The notes beneath the pieces are model-generated. The model was given only the letters and a program-made list of their open reading frames with translations, was not told the DNA's origin and ran no database searches. Below, piece by piece: positions 62,641 to 64,000 of a stretch of DNA of 64,000 nucleotides. Within the stretch, counting starts at the first letter, position 1; each line of letters begins with the position of its first letter. The DNA comes from Taenia hydatigena. Taxonomy: Eukaryota; Platyhelminthes; Cestoda; Cyclophyllidea; Taeniidae. The stretch lies in the NCBI GenBank assembly GCA_036345935.2, contig JADWOT020000007.1, forward strand, positions 8,025,394 through 8,089,393, in the 5' to 3' direction. A program made the translations under genes and the position numbers.

Positions 62641-64000
62641 CTTAACGCTTTCTTCACTACCCCTCATTGTCAGTGCAGTGTTAGTTGGAGGTATACACCT
62701 ATTTGCATACTGAGGAGAATGTGAATGCTGCTACGGAGGATTCCGATTGAATGGAGTGGTTCGGTAAATCAAACATCCAACTGTCAAAGAGGATGGGTGA
62801 TATCTGTTTAGTTATTTGCTGCGCCCCTCTAGGAGGAGGCAAATATGTAGTAGAAATTCGTCAATGTTTGCCTTGCTTTACAGGTCGTGAAAACGCTGAG
62901 AGTTTTAGAGTGGAGCACATAATTAAAGTAATAAATTAGGAACACACTTATTCATACTTAAGTTGCGAAGGTTGAGCTTTTATCACTTGGGAAGAGTTTA
63001 TGCATTGCAATCGAATCATTAGCCATTTCATCCTGTTTTGCTAAATGTTAGTGATTTAGACTTCTGTCAAAGGCTGGTAGAGGTAATGTGAAGCTTGCCA
63101 CTGATCAACTGTTTTAGTTCTTACAATGCTATCATTCTTCTGCAGTTGTGTCTACACTCTGAGCGGCGTGATGCGTGATTGACAAATTCATACGAAAACC
63201 GCGCTTAACCAAACCACTGACCCCACCATTGTTGATTAACAAATGCGGTCCTTTGTAGGAGGTTTTGCAAGTGTCATTTGATTATTTGAAGCATTAAAGC
63301 AAACAGCATGTTGCCCAGGCGTGCCTACTTAGAGAGTGCATTGGTGGTTTGACAAGAAAAGTCGAGCGAATTGATGCATTTGGACCACGTTAAGTTTCGC
63401 ATGACTTGGCGGTAAGGTTGATATTCAAATGGCCTACGTCTACACACAGGCTGCACCGAATTCACGCCGCTCTATGGTGCTCGAAAAACTTTATCACTTC
63501 CACTCTACAGCACATCAAGCTGCACTCAAAGATCAAAGATGTTAGAATCGGCTCGGAGCAAAGTGCGCAATGTACCTCCTTAGATGCTTCATCACGCTCA
63601 TTGCAATTAAAAAATCCTCAACAGTTTATTCAGTGGTCCTGCAATGTCTGCGAAACCTATTGACGGAATTACTGTAACGACCTACTAAGCTTGAAAAAAT
63701 GCTAGGTGCACACTTACTCTTTACCAGTAAGCATAAACAAGGTTTATACAGACGAGACAGTGAAACCTGCCACTTGTAACCCGATCAACAAGAAGTTCAG
63801 ATGAAAGGCGTGCTCCGGAATATCTCTGTTTAAGACGGATATATCACATAGGCTATAAAGGAGAGGGAAACCGTCGCCGTTCTACAAAACCAGCAAAATT
63901 TGGGACAAGGAAATTCAACAACGTAAAATATCTGCCGCCCTCTTAATTATAGTGCATCTCAGATATCATCCAATAGCAAGGGTGTCCATAATGAAAACGG
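62641..64000. other. No supported gene
   Basis: The right edge of the window contains only short frames without motifs. Confidence 0.4.

Noticed and set aside
1..64000. CRISPR arrays, bacterial operons, rRNA or tRNA genes, retroelement polymerase or transposase domains
   Set aside because: None seen. There are no regularly spaced short direct repeats and no YxDD-type or DDE-type motifs in any frame I read. I cannot exclude strongly decayed copies.

Overview
The window looks like nuclear DNA from a metazoan, most likely a flatworm and plausibly a tapeworm. It has spliced genes with GT...AG introns, a CAP/SCP (venom-allergen-like) gene, a mucin-like secreted protein and spliceosomal U2 snRNA genes. 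There is no operon structure and nearly every open frame is short. The flatworm assignment is inference; no base-level comparison could be run.

Most of the window is repeat-derived. Two arms of about 11.3-11.5 kb (about 3037-14328 and, inverted, 44229-55698) are collinear and roughly 85% identical by eye, with about 30 kb between them. A third, partial copy of one end lies at about 38888-40249. The arms also carry an old internal duplication (about 4050-5330 against 12610-13430). A separate younger inverted pair lies between them (28450-30098 and 32575-34360). I found no reverse transcriptase, integrase or transposase motif in any of these.

Gene content is sparse. Bases 1-522 are the 3' end of a mucin-like coding sequence made of 147-bp repeats. 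A minus-strand gene can be traced from 19075 down to a stop at 16515 as six exons with compatible phases; its product is not recognised. One exon pair is tandemly duplicated, and an intron holds an inverted pair of broken zinc-finger fragments. Just beyond it, 15808-15383 (minus) encodes the end of an EXOSC10/Rrp6-type exonuclease domain and the start of an HRDC-like region, but the upstream half of the nuclease is missing. Isolated exon-like frames occur at 24406-24908 (plus) and 30585-30169 (minus), and a 158-codon minus frame with one stop lies at 56466-55993.

The right end has the clearest loci. Two identical U2 snRNA genes are transcribed away from each other (57356-57169 minus, 59366-59553 plus), each inside a nearly identical inverted arm of about 0.77 kb. 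Then comes a CAP-superfamily gene (61364-62496, plus) whose four exons are clear but which carries a frameshift and an in-frame stop, so it is probably a pseudogene. A poly(A) signal follows it. Genes here do not form a pathway. The main themes are inverted duplication and gene decay.
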